Shown here: one piece after another, positions 1 to 5,118 of the stretch
How the letters are laid out: each line of letters begins with the position of its first letter
Position numbering within the stretch: the stretch's first letter is position 1
NCBI GenBank assembly: GCA_021789455.1
Contig: JAJYJN010000074.1
Coordinates: forward strand, 1-5,333
DNA: 5,333 bases
Source of the DNA: a bacterium
GTDB lineage: Bacteria > SZUA-79 > Acidulodesulfobacterales > Acidulodesulfobacteraceae
Reading direction: 5' to 3'
Program-made: the position numbers and the translations under genes
The notes under the pieces: model-generated
What the model was told of the DNA's origin: nothing
Database searches by the model: none
What the model saw: the letters and a program-made list of their open reading frames with translations, nothing else

Positions 1-74
1 ACCGCCGTCAAACCTTTATTATTCTTTAAAACCCCTACCGGCCTATTTTTATTAAAATTTATTTTTTTACTCAT
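1..74 (-). CDS. Minor type IV prepilin, PilW position (5' fragment, runs off window)
   Basis: Only the first 24 codons are present. The reading frame starts at the ATG at 74-72 and continues out of the left edge. The residues show a polar, Lys/Asn-rich leader followed by K-G-L-T-A at residues 20-24. This has the shape of a class III prepilin leader, in which prepilin peptidase (PilD) cuts after Gly21. The hydrophobic helix and the Glu at +5 of the mature protein would lie just outside the window. The gene starts 20 bases after the stop of the PilV-like gene on the same strand, so the two are almost certainly co-transcribed. A TGA lies in frame five codons upstream, which fixes the ATG as the only ordinary start. 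I see no Shine-Dalgarno in front of it, so it may depend on coupling to the upstream gene. PilW is inferred from gene order (pilV then pilW in many genomes), not from sequence; another minor pilin such as PilX is possible. Confidence 0.72.
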   Translation of the reverse strand, partial: MSKKINFNKNRPVGVLKNNKGLTA

Positions 75-94
75 GGCGTTAATTTTTCAAATAG

Positions 95-625
95 TTATGA
101 AATTAAATCGTTCATTATTATAAGATGCTGTCCCGTATCCTGCCAGCCGACTTCAACCTGTGCATTTATTACGGTTGTAGATGCAGGATTCGGATTATTG
201 GAAAGATTGATTGTAACGGTGTAAGGAAGAGTAACGCCAAGTCCTGTAGGTGCAGGAGAATCCGGCGCCGAACCTCCTACTGCCAAAGCTGAATTTATAC
301 AGGACTTTACCGAATTTCTAGAATCGGGATTCAATACGACCGGAGAAACAGTGTAAGTGTAAGTCCCTGGTAGAGCGGCAATGCCCCAATTTGCTAAATT
401 ATTATTAATTCCGCTGACCCCAAGACAGTTTAGCTGGCTCACCTCGGCCTGCGCTATAGCCGTAGCCGTATTTATCTTGCCGGCCGTAGCATTGTTATTA
501 GTAAGAGCGACCGCCAGCGCCATTACGCCCAGAAACCCGACGGTAAGAATAACCATAGCGATCATAACCTCCAGCAGAGAAGCACCGCTGCGGTTTTTTA
601 TCAATAGGCTGTTATTACTGATCAT
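95..625 (-). CDS. pilV: PilV-like minor type IV prepilin
   Basis: A 176-residue protein with a class III prepilin signal: a short basic leader ending in Gly14, then A-S-L-L-E, with Glu19 at +5 of the mature protein. A hydrophobic helix at about residues 16-42 would anchor it in the inner membrane and pack into the pilus core. The V-M-I-A-M-V-I-L-x-V-G-F-L-G pattern followed by an Ala/Gln-rich helix resembles PilV, as does the end of the protein, with V-E-V-G-W and then a short hydrophobic strand. PilV-type proteins belong to the minor-pilin tip complex that primes pilus assembly. Cys67 and Cys109 could form a periplasmic disulfide (inference). The gene is first in its transcription unit and a second prepilin follows after 20 bases. 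There is no visible Shine-Dalgarno: the roughly 35-base leader is almost entirely A and T. The prepilin signal sits only 13 residues from the ATG, which supports this start. A type II secretion pseudopilin (GspI-like) is the main alternative. Confidence 0.83.
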   Translation of the reverse strand: MISNNSLLIKNRSGASLLEVMIAMVILTVGFLGVMALAVALTNNNATAGKINTATAIAQAEVSQLNCLGVSGINNNLANWGIAALPGTYTYTVSPVVLNPDSRNSVKSCINSALAVGGSAPDSPAPTGLGVTLPYTVTINLSNNPNPASTTVINAQVEVGWQDTGQHLIIMNDLIS

Positions 626-666
626 AAAATTTTATTTTAAAAATTCTATTTTTATTTTATATATTG

Positions 667-694
667 ATTATATCATCATCGGAAAAAAAGTCAA
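667..694 (-). promoter_or_regulatory. Sigma70-type promoter of the minor-prepilin operon
   Basis: On the minus strand, TTGACT (694-689) and a perfect TATAAT (672-667) are separated by 16 bases. Transcription should start near 660 and give a leader of about 35 bases before the ATG at 625. The promoter faces left, away from ssb, so the 626-905 interval is a divergent control region. Because it sits directly in front of the PilV-like gene, no further pilin gene (for example a FimT-like one) precedes it in this operon. Confidence 0.75.
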
Positions 695-762
695 AAACCT
701 TCAAACCATGAATATCTGTCCGCAGGATTTAATTAACAGCAAACGGCTTTTAAGCGGGCTTT

Positions 763-828
763 GTAACCTAAACTTAACGGAAATGAAATAAAAACGAAAT
801 AAAAATTTAACGGAAATTTAACTTGCCA
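763..828 (+). repeat. Phased 11-bp repeat array upstream of ssb
   Basis: The 66 bases can be read as six consecutive 11-base units: GTAACCTAAAC (763-773), TTAACGGAAAT (774-784), GAAATAAAAAC (785-795), GAAATAAAAAT (796-806), TTAACGGAAAT (807-817) and TTAACTTGCCA (818-828). Units 2 and 5 are identical, units 3 and 4 differ only in the last base, and units 1 and 6 share the TAAC core. The last unit contains the proposed ssb -35 box TTGCCA, so the array abuts the promoter in register. The period is close to one DNA turn, which places the A-rich parts and the TTAAC cores on about the same helical face. Possible roles are an intrinsically bent UP-like element or a row of binding sites for a regulator; neither is shown. 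It is too short and too degenerate to be a CRISPR array. Confidence 0.6.
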
Positions 829-851
829 AAATAAATTACTTAAATTATCAT
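823..851 (+). promoter_or_regulatory. ssb: Sigma70-type promoter of ssb
   Basis: TTGCCA (823-828) and TATCAT (846-851) are separated by 17 bases, and each differs from consensus at one position. Transcription would begin near 858, giving an AT-rich leader of about 48 bases that ends in a good ribosome-binding site. The 11-bp repeat array ends on the -35 hexamer. I see no LexA-type operator of the E. coli form in the interval. Confidence 0.65.
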
Positions 852-905
852 AATTTTAGAAACTTTTATTAAAATATTAAATTTTTATTAAATTTCGGAG
901 GTTTT

Positions 906-1382
906 ATGGGTAGTCTTAACAAGGTATTATTAATCGGCAATCTGGGTAAAGACCCTGAACTCAGATACACGCCTGACGGTCTGGCAATCCTAAAGTTTTC
1001 CATTGCGACGTCGGAATATTTTAACGATAAATCAGGCAATAAATCGGAAAAAACGACATGGCACAATATCGTAATGTTCGGAAAAATGGCGCAGAATCTT
1101 GCAAACTATTTAAACAAAGGAAAACAGGTATTCGTGGAAGGCAGGATTAGCAACCGTTCCTACGACGACAAAGACGGAAATAAAAAATATATAACCGAAA
1201 TAGTTGCGACTAATATCGTCCTGCTCGGCGCCAAAGGCGGCGGAGGCGGCGCTGAAGCGGCCGATGCCGATTACGGACAGACATCAAACGATTACGGCTA
1301 TGCGGGGCAAAACGGCGGCAGTTCCGCAAATGCCGGCGGGGCGTCAAACCAGCCGAGCGAGGACGACGATATTCCTTTTTAA
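906..1382 (+). CDS. ssb: Single-stranded DNA-binding protein SSB
   Basis: A 158-residue cytoplasmic SSB that coats single-stranded DNA during replication, recombination and repair. The N-terminal OB fold covers about residues 3-108. It opens with L-N-K-V-L-L-I-G-N-L-G-K-D-P-E-L-R-Y and includes T-T-W-H-N-I-V-M-F-G-K around Trp52, which corresponds to the base-stacking tryptophan of the family. It also has the G-K-Q-V-F-V-E-G-R strand at about 72-80. A flexible Gly/Ala/Asn-rich linker follows (about 111-150). The protein ends in D-D-D-I-P-F, the conserved acidic tip that recruits partner proteins. Length and architecture are normal. GGAGG at 897-901 lies four bases before the ATG, which supports this start. 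The gene has its own promoter and is followed about 40 bases later by a strong terminator, so it is probably monocistronic. In many other genomes ssb sits between rpsF and rpsR; neither is present here. Confidence 0.97.
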   Translation: MGSLNKVLLIGNLGKDPELRYTPDGLAILKFSIATSEYFNDKSGNKSEKTTWHNIVMFGKMAQNLANYLNKGKQVFVEGRISNRSYDDKDGNKKYITEIVATNIVLLGAKGGGGGAEAADADYGQTSNDYGYAGQNGGSSANAGGASNQPSEDDDIPF

Positions 1383-1419
1383 GGTTTACCTGATACTAAT
1401 ATGTAAAGAATTAATATAT

Positions 1420-1448
1420 AACCCGCTGTTTTTGCAGCGGGTTTTTTT
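1420..1448 (+). terminator. Rho-independent terminator of ssb
   Basis: An 8-bp GC-rich stem, ACCCGCTG (1421-1428) pairing with CAGCGGGT (1435-1442), has a six-base loop; one more A-T pair (1420 with 1443) can extend it. It runs into seven consecutive T residues (1442-1448). It lies about 40 bases after the ssb stop codon and faces in the direction of ssb transcription. Confidence 0.93.
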
Positions 1449-1517
1449 ATGCGTCAATTTTTAAACGGATTTAAGATTTTAATGCTATTTTTGATTTTTA
1501 AAGTATTTTGAAAATCT

Positions 1518-1536
1518 TCGGGATGCATAACCCCGA
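1518..1536 (-). terminator. Possible weak terminator of the oxidoreductase gene
   Basis: A 5-bp stem, TCGGG (1518-1522) with CCCGA (1532-1536), has a nine-base loop and lies 22 bases past the stop of the minus-strand oxidoreductase gene. On that strand it is followed by an AT-rich run (AAGATTTTC) rather than a clean T tract. It is a candidate only. The rest of the stretch between the ssb terminator and this gene (1449-1558) is AT-rich and holds no gene that I can see. Confidence 0.3.
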
Positions 1537-1558
1537 TATAGTAAAAACTCCAGCCGGA

Positions 1559-2911
1559 TTAATAAAGCATATCGCTTATATCGGACGTCTTTGTAGGATA
1601 TGTGTAAATAGCGTCTTTTAAAGCCGAAACCGTAAGATTATTCCTTACGGCAAGCGCAAAAATATTAATAACTTCTTCGGAGCCCGCCCCAAAAAGATGC
1701 GCGCCTATTATGCGCCCGGTGTTTTCCTCTATTAAAATCTTAAACCCGGAGTGTTTTTCTCCTATGCGTTTCGAAGAATACCATTCGGAAGTTTCTTCCA
1801 TATTTACCCTGAATTTATAACCGGCCGACAAAGCCTGTTCCTCAGTTAAACCAGTAAAAGCCATGGGAGGAAGCGTAAAGACGACATTAGGCATCCCGGC
1901 GTAATCCGGCTTTTTTTTATTGCCGTTTATTATATTATACGCCGCTATGCCGCCTTCTAAATAAGCGACCGGAGTAAGGGGATAACCCTTCGTCGCGGCG
2001 CAGTCTCCCGCCGCATATACAAAAGGGTTTGAAACGCTTTGAAGATATTCGTTAACGGCAATGCCCTTTTTGTCGTAATTTACTCCTGCGATATCAAGCC
2101 CCATATCTTCGATGTCGGGTTCTCTTCCTGCGCCGTGCACCACGAGGCCGGCTTCAATCTGAAGGTCTCCGGCTTCTCCGGATGTATGCACGACGTAATT
2201 CCCGCCCTTTTTTTCCACGGATAACGGATTAGTATTTAGCAGTATTTTTATTCCGGCGTCATTTATCGAAGCCGTAACCCATTTTACGACATCTTTGTCA
2301 AAACGCTTAAGGGCTTTAGGGCTTCTCTGAATAATAGTTACATCGGAACCGGCTTTTTTTGCAATACCGGCAAATTCGAAAGATATATATCCGCCGCCTA
2401 AAAATACGACTTTTTCAGCTAATTCGTCCATTTCAAGAAAGTCGTCGCTTATCTTGACATGTTCCTCGCCGGGAATTCCTAGTTTCATTGGTTTAGCGCC
2501 GGCCCCGAGCATAAAATACTTGGCTTTAAGACCTGTGCCGCCTATCTCTACCTCGTCTTTAGAAGTAAAGCGGGCTCTGCCGCGATAAGTATCTATTCCC
2601 GCTTCTTTAAAACCTTTATCGCGGTTTTCCGGCACCGGACCGGTAAATGTCCTTTTAAATTTCATCATTGCGTTCCAATTTATTTTCAGGTTATCCGCAG
2701 ATATTCCTTTACCATTGAGCCTGTCGTAGCAATCGACTAATTCCGAGAAGCCGATTAAAACTTTTTTAGGATCGCATCCTCTGAGAGCGCATGTCCCTCC
2801 AAACGGATGTGAGTCTATTACGGCGACTTTCATGCCTGCGCCGGCGCATCTGTATGCGGCAGGCATGCCGCCGGCTCCGGTTCCTATTACTATGGCGTCG
2901 TATTCTTTCAT
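1559..2911 (-). CDS. FAD-dependent pyridine nucleotide-disulfide oxidoreductase, atypical active site
   Basis: A 450-residue class I flavoprotein disulfide reductase of the glutathione reductase / lipoamide dehydrogenase / mercuric reductase superfamily, probably a cytoplasmic homodimer. The N-terminal FAD fold shows G-T-G-A-G-G at 10-15. The redox motif G-G-T-C-A-L-R-G-C-D-P-K-K has Cys41 and Cys46 as the expected CxxxxC pair. The NAD(P) fold shows L-G-G-G-Y-I-S-F-E at 171-179. Q-R-S-P-K-A-L-K-R-F-D (195-205) resembles the Arg-bearing loop of NADPH-using glutathione reductases, so NADPH is my preferred cofactor (inference). The second FAD motif Y-A-A-G-D-C spans 299-304, and the dimerisation domain runs from about 340 to the end. 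Known relatives carry a catalytic His in an H-P-T-x-x-E segment near the C-terminus. Here the segment reads Y-P-T-K-T-S-D (438-444), so His becomes Tyr and the Glu position holds Ser with Asp next to it. There is no heavy-metal domain and no C-terminal Cys pair as in MerA. The substrate cannot be named. Its own promoter lies upstream; AAGAAA before the ATG is a weak ribosome-binding site. Confidence 0.9.
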   Translation of the reverse strand: MKEYDAIVIGTGAGGMPAAYRCAGAGMKVAVIDSHPFGGTCALRGCDPKKVLIGFSELVDCYDRLNGKGISADNLKINWNAMMKFKRTFTGPVPENRDKGFKEAGIDTYRGRARFTSKDEVEIGGTGLKAKYFMLGAGAKPMKLGIPGEEHVKISDDFLEMDELAEKVVFLGGGYISFEFAGIAKKAGSDVTIIQRSPKALKRFDKDVVKWVTASINDAGIKILLNTNPLSVEKKGGNYVVHTSGEAGDLQIEAGLVVHGAGREPDIEDMGLDIAGVNYDKKGIAVNEYLQSVSNPFVYAAGDCAATKGYPLTPVAYLEGGIAAYNIINGNKKKPDYAGMPNVVFTLPPMAFTGLTEEQALSAGYKFRVNMEETSEWYSSKRIGEKHSGFKILIEENTGRIIGAHLFGAGSEEVINIFALAVRNNLTVSALKDAIYTYPTKTSDISDMLY

Positions 2912-2945
2912 AACATTTCTTTTATTTTTAAGGTTTAATATTATA

Positions 2946-2973
2946 ATTATACCTCATATTTATTCCGCCAAAA
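2946..2973 (-). promoter_or_regulatory. Likely promoter of the oxidoreductase gene
   Basis: On the minus strand a perfect TATAAT (2951-2946) lies 16 bases from a weak -35 candidate, TTTTGG (2973-2968). A second TATAAT follows immediately (2945-2940) but has no recognisable -35. Transcription would start near 2939, leaving a leader of about 27 bases. The -10 is convincing and the -35 is poor, so an activator or read-through from the receptor gene upstream is possible. Confidence 0.5.
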
Positions 2974-2974
2974 T

Positions 2975-2986
2975 TTTAATATTAAA
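2975..2986. repeat. 12-bp AT-only palindrome in the receptor/oxidoreductase gap
   Basis: TTTAATATTAAA is a perfect palindrome lying next to the -35 position of the oxidoreductase promoter and 28 bases past the stop of the receptor gene. It could be an operator or a very weak hairpin, but AT-only palindromes of this length arise easily in AT-rich spacers. I see no normal terminator for the receptor gene in this gap. Confidence 0.3.
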
Positions 2987-3013
2987 TTCGTTTGTTTATT
3001 GAGGTCAAAATAC

Positions 3014-4975
3014 TTAAAATCCGAAAGATGCCTGGACATAAATAAATCTGGGCATGCCCGGCATAACTTCCTGAACGGGATTGGCGCCTGAAGCGGCGTA
3101 AGTATAATCCGACCACCAATTATAACGCCTATTTAGAATATTGGTCATAGAAAGCGACAATTTTACGGTCTTAAGATTTATCCCGTCAAATAACGATATT
3201 TTGCTTAAATTGAATTTTCGCGACGCATAACCGTTTAAAATGAAATAACCGCCGATTTCATAATTTTGATTTATATCATAATATACACCGCTGGTCTGAG
3301 CGCTTACGGGAACATACTGCGTTCCCGTATATCTCCCCCATATCTTTAGATGAGCGCCTAAAACTTCGGTAAAACCCCCAAAATCGGCTAAGTCTTTAGG
3401 GATGTAAGAAATATGCTGCCCTGCCGAGACCGACCCGTAATTTCCGGTAAAACTTGAAGTGAATTGCGCTATGTTATAAGAGTAATCCGCAAATACGCCG
3501 AATATTTTATTAATATTATATTTAGACGAGAGTTTAAAACCTTCCCGCCTTGCCTTTCCCGAATTAAAAGATACTGAAACGCCTATAATCGGATTGTAAA
3601 CGGAATTAAATTTATTTTTATAATCTTTTCTGTAAATATTTGCGCTTAAAAAAAGATTTTTATGCGAATATTTTGCGCCGAGTTCATAATCCGTTATGTT
3701 TTGAGGTTTTTCGGCCATTAACGGGTCGTAGCTTTCCGCAACTTCCTCCGTTTCGGAATTATTAGAAATATACTTAGACCCTACCAGCGGAACCCCGACC
3801 GTTTTGCCCCATACGGCGTAAATCTCGACAACCTTAGCCGGAGAATAGACGGCCAATATAGACGGCTGCCAGTAGTTGTAAAAATTAGAAAGGGTTCCGC
3901 CTACAGCGTAATAATAACCCGGTTTATAGTCTGCGACTTTTTTAATTGTTTGGTATTTTAAAGCCGTCTCTACGAAAAATTTTTCAGGAATTATTTTGAT
4001 TTTATCCTGCGCATATACCGAATAATTAGACATTGCGTCATATTCGTCCCATGCATCGTTATACATATCCCCTTCCGGCATATTGTAGCTTCCGTACCAA
4101 AACTCTGCCGACCTTGTTGAATACGACAAAAAATCTCCGCCCAATTTAATCTCGTTTAAAGGCAATTTCACTATAAACATAGGAGCGTCGCCTATCTCGG
4201 CAATATTATCTATAAAATTATGGAAAGCCGTTCCAGACGGGGAAGAGCCAAATTCCGCCGCCGGATTATATGAATTCTGAAGGGTCGGCGCCGCCCAATT
4301 TACCGAAGAATTAGGCAGATAACCTCCGTTAAGCAGGGTAAGCGTGTTCGGTTGAAAATTAGGATTGGCGTAACTGTTTCTAAAATATCTTTTATAGCTG
4401 TATAAAATTTTGTTTTCGAAAGTAACATTTTTATTTATATAATTCTTCCATTTTAATGCGGCATGCCATCTGTATTCGTTATTGTAAACATATGCCAGCC
4501 CCGTCGGAAAATTAAACTGGTATCCGTAAATATCTTCAAGAGATTTTGAAAATACCTGCGGAATGTAACCCCTGCCTTCATTGTTTCCGTATATAAATGC
4601 AATATTGGATTTATTGCCGTTGTAATATTTTCTTAAAGCGGCGTAATAGTTTCTATTGCTTTCGGACGTATTTTGAATCCATCCGTTAGAATTACTTTCC
4701 AGAGCTTTTATATATAGCATAACGCCGCTTTGCAATATGCCCGTATTCAAATTAAACCCGTATTTTTTAGTATCGAAATCCCCGTATCCTCCAAATACGT
4801 CCGCGTAAAATTTTTCTGCGGGCATAACGGATGAAAGTTTAATCCCTTTTTTTATTTTAGCTTTAAATTTTATTTTTTTTAGGCTTTTAGCGGCGTAAAC
4901 ATTTACGGCGTTAAAGGAAAATAACGGCAGGAACAATAAGCATAATTGAATGTAAATTATAAACCGTTTATTCAT
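3014..4975 (-). CDS. TonB-dependent-receptor-type outer membrane beta-barrel lacking the plug domain
   Basis: A 653-residue outer membrane protein. Residues 1-28 form a Sec signal peptide: M-N-K-R, a hydrophobic core at about 5-24, and V-Y-A before the likely cut after Ala28. A lysine-rich segment follows (30-46, nine Lys in 17 residues). The barrel begins at about residue 57 with F-Y-A-D-V-F-G-G-Y-G-D-F-D and continues to the end. Hallmarks of the receptor barrel are I-T-D-Y-E-L-G-A-K-Y (427-436), N-S-G-K-A-R-R-E-G-F (471-480), Y-I-P-K-D-L-A (524-530), M-T-N-I-L-N-R-R-Y (610-618) and P-G-M-P-R-F-I-Y (639-646). The terminal Phe suits barrel assembly by BAM. Typical members have a TonB box and a plug of roughly 130-150 residues before the barrel. 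Here about 28 residues separate the signal peptide from the first barrel strand, and no plug motif or TonB box is visible. The ATG is fixed by the signal peptide and by an in-frame TAA four codons upstream. No substrate can be assigned. Confidence 0.88.
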   Translation of the reverse strand: MNKRFIIYIQLCLLFLPLFSFNAVNVYAAKSLKKIKFKAKIKKGIKLSSVMPAEKFYADVFGGYGDFDTKKYGFNLNTGILQSGVMLYIKALESNSNGWIQNTSESNRNYYAALRKYYNGNKSNIAFIYGNNEGRGYIPQVFSKSLEDIYGYQFNFPTGLAYVYNNEYRWHAALKWKNYINKNVTFENKILYSYKRYFRNSYANPNFQPNTLTLLNGGYLPNSSVNWAAPTLQNSYNPAAEFGSSPSGTAFHNFIDNIAEIGDAPMFIVKLPLNEIKLGGDFLSYSTRSAEFWYGSYNMPEGDMYNDAWDEYDAMSNYSVYAQDKIKIIPEKFFVETALKYQTIKKVADYKPGYYYAVGGTLSNFYNYWQPSILAVYSPAKVVEIYAVWGKTVGVPLVGSKYISNNSETEEVAESYDPLMAEKPQNITDYELGAKYSHKNLFLSANIYRKDYKNKFNSVYNPIIGVSVSFNSGKARREGFKLSSKYNINKIFGVFADYSYNIAQFTSSFTGNYGSVSAGQHISYIPKDLADFGGFTEVLGAHLKIWGRYTGTQYVPVSAQTSGVYYDINQNYEIGGYFILNGYASRKFNLSKISLFDGINLKTVKLSLSMTNILNRRYNWWSDYTYAASGANPVQEVMPGMPRFIYVQASFGF

Positions 4976-4983
4976 ATTTAAAG

Positions 4984-5013
4984 ATTATAAACTCAATCCC
5001 TCCGCGCTGTCAA
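4984..5013 (-). promoter_or_regulatory. Near-consensus promoter of the receptor gene, giving a leaderless-type mRNA
   Basis: On the minus strand a perfect TTGACA (5013-5008) and a perfect TATAAT (4989-4984) are separated by 18 bases. Only eight bases (4983-4976) lie between the -10 box and the ATG at 4975. The expected start of transcription therefore falls at about 4978-4975, on or just before the start codon, with no room for a Shine-Dalgarno. The only GGAGGG nearby lies inside the promoter spacer, 22 bases from the ATG, and would not be in the transcript. I see no Fur-box-like palindrome over it. Confidence 0.75.
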
Positions 5014-5028
5014 TTTTGGCGATAACCG

Positions 5029-5053
5029 AAAAAAATCCGCCGTTATGAGGCGG
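5029..5053 (-). terminator. Terminator-like hairpin facing left in the receptor/ccdA gap
   Basis: Read on the minus strand, CCGCC (5053-5049) pairs with GGCGG (5041-5037) across a seven-base loop, followed by one A and seven T residues (5035-5029). This has the form of a rho-independent terminator for leftward transcription. However, the genes flanking it diverge, so it does not follow any gene visible here. It lies just upstream of the receptor promoter and may shield it from antisense transcription coming out of ccdA, or end a small RNA. Confidence 0.55.
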
Positions 5054-5070
5054 TTTAAACAAAAATATAT

Positions 5071-5099
5071 TTGCAAGCGGCGGCGCTATGTTATAGAAT
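5071..5099 (+). promoter_or_regulatory. ccdA: Possible promoter of ccdA
   Basis: TTGCAA (5071-5076) and TAGAAT (5094-5099) are 17 bases apart, matching consensus at four and five of six positions. Transcription would start near 5106, right at the GAGGT ribosome-binding site (5106-5110), giving a short leader of about 13 bases. A promoter further upstream cannot be excluded, given how close the start would be to the ribosome-binding site. Confidence 0.45.
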
Positions 5100-5118
5100 G
5101 TAATTGAGGTAATTATTT

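Noticed and set aside
381..791. Plus-strand open frame of 136 codons
   Set aside because: It lies mostly antisense to the PilV-like gene, whose prepilin signal is unmistakable. The remainder reads through the A/T-rich promoter region, and the translation looks like no protein family.
763..828. CRISPR array
   Set aside because: The units are 11 bases, contiguous and degenerate, with no spacers.
864..892. TTTTATTAAA repeated at 864-873 and 883-892 in the ssb leader
   Set aside because: It is simple A/T sequence in a very AT-rich leader; no second feature supports a function.
869..1066. Minus-strand open frame of 65 codons
   Set aside because: It is antisense to the OB fold of ssb and has no ribosome-binding site or recognisable content.
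1204..1464. Plus-strand open frame of 86 codons
   Set aside because: It is an out-of-frame reading of the Gly-rich linker of ssb that runs through the ssb terminator.
2039..2224. Plus-strand open frame of 61 codons
   Set aside because: It lies wholly antisense to the oxidoreductase gene, with no independent start signals.
4976..5040. Fur box over the receptor promoter
   Set aside because: No GATAAT-type repeats or 19-bp palindrome are present. The only symmetry is GATT...AATC (4983-4998), which is too weak.
4976..5118. A plug domain separated from the receptor barrel by a frameshift
   Set aside because: The upstream gap is only 143 bases and contains the receptor promoter and a terminator-like hairpin. 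A plug would need roughly 400 bases.
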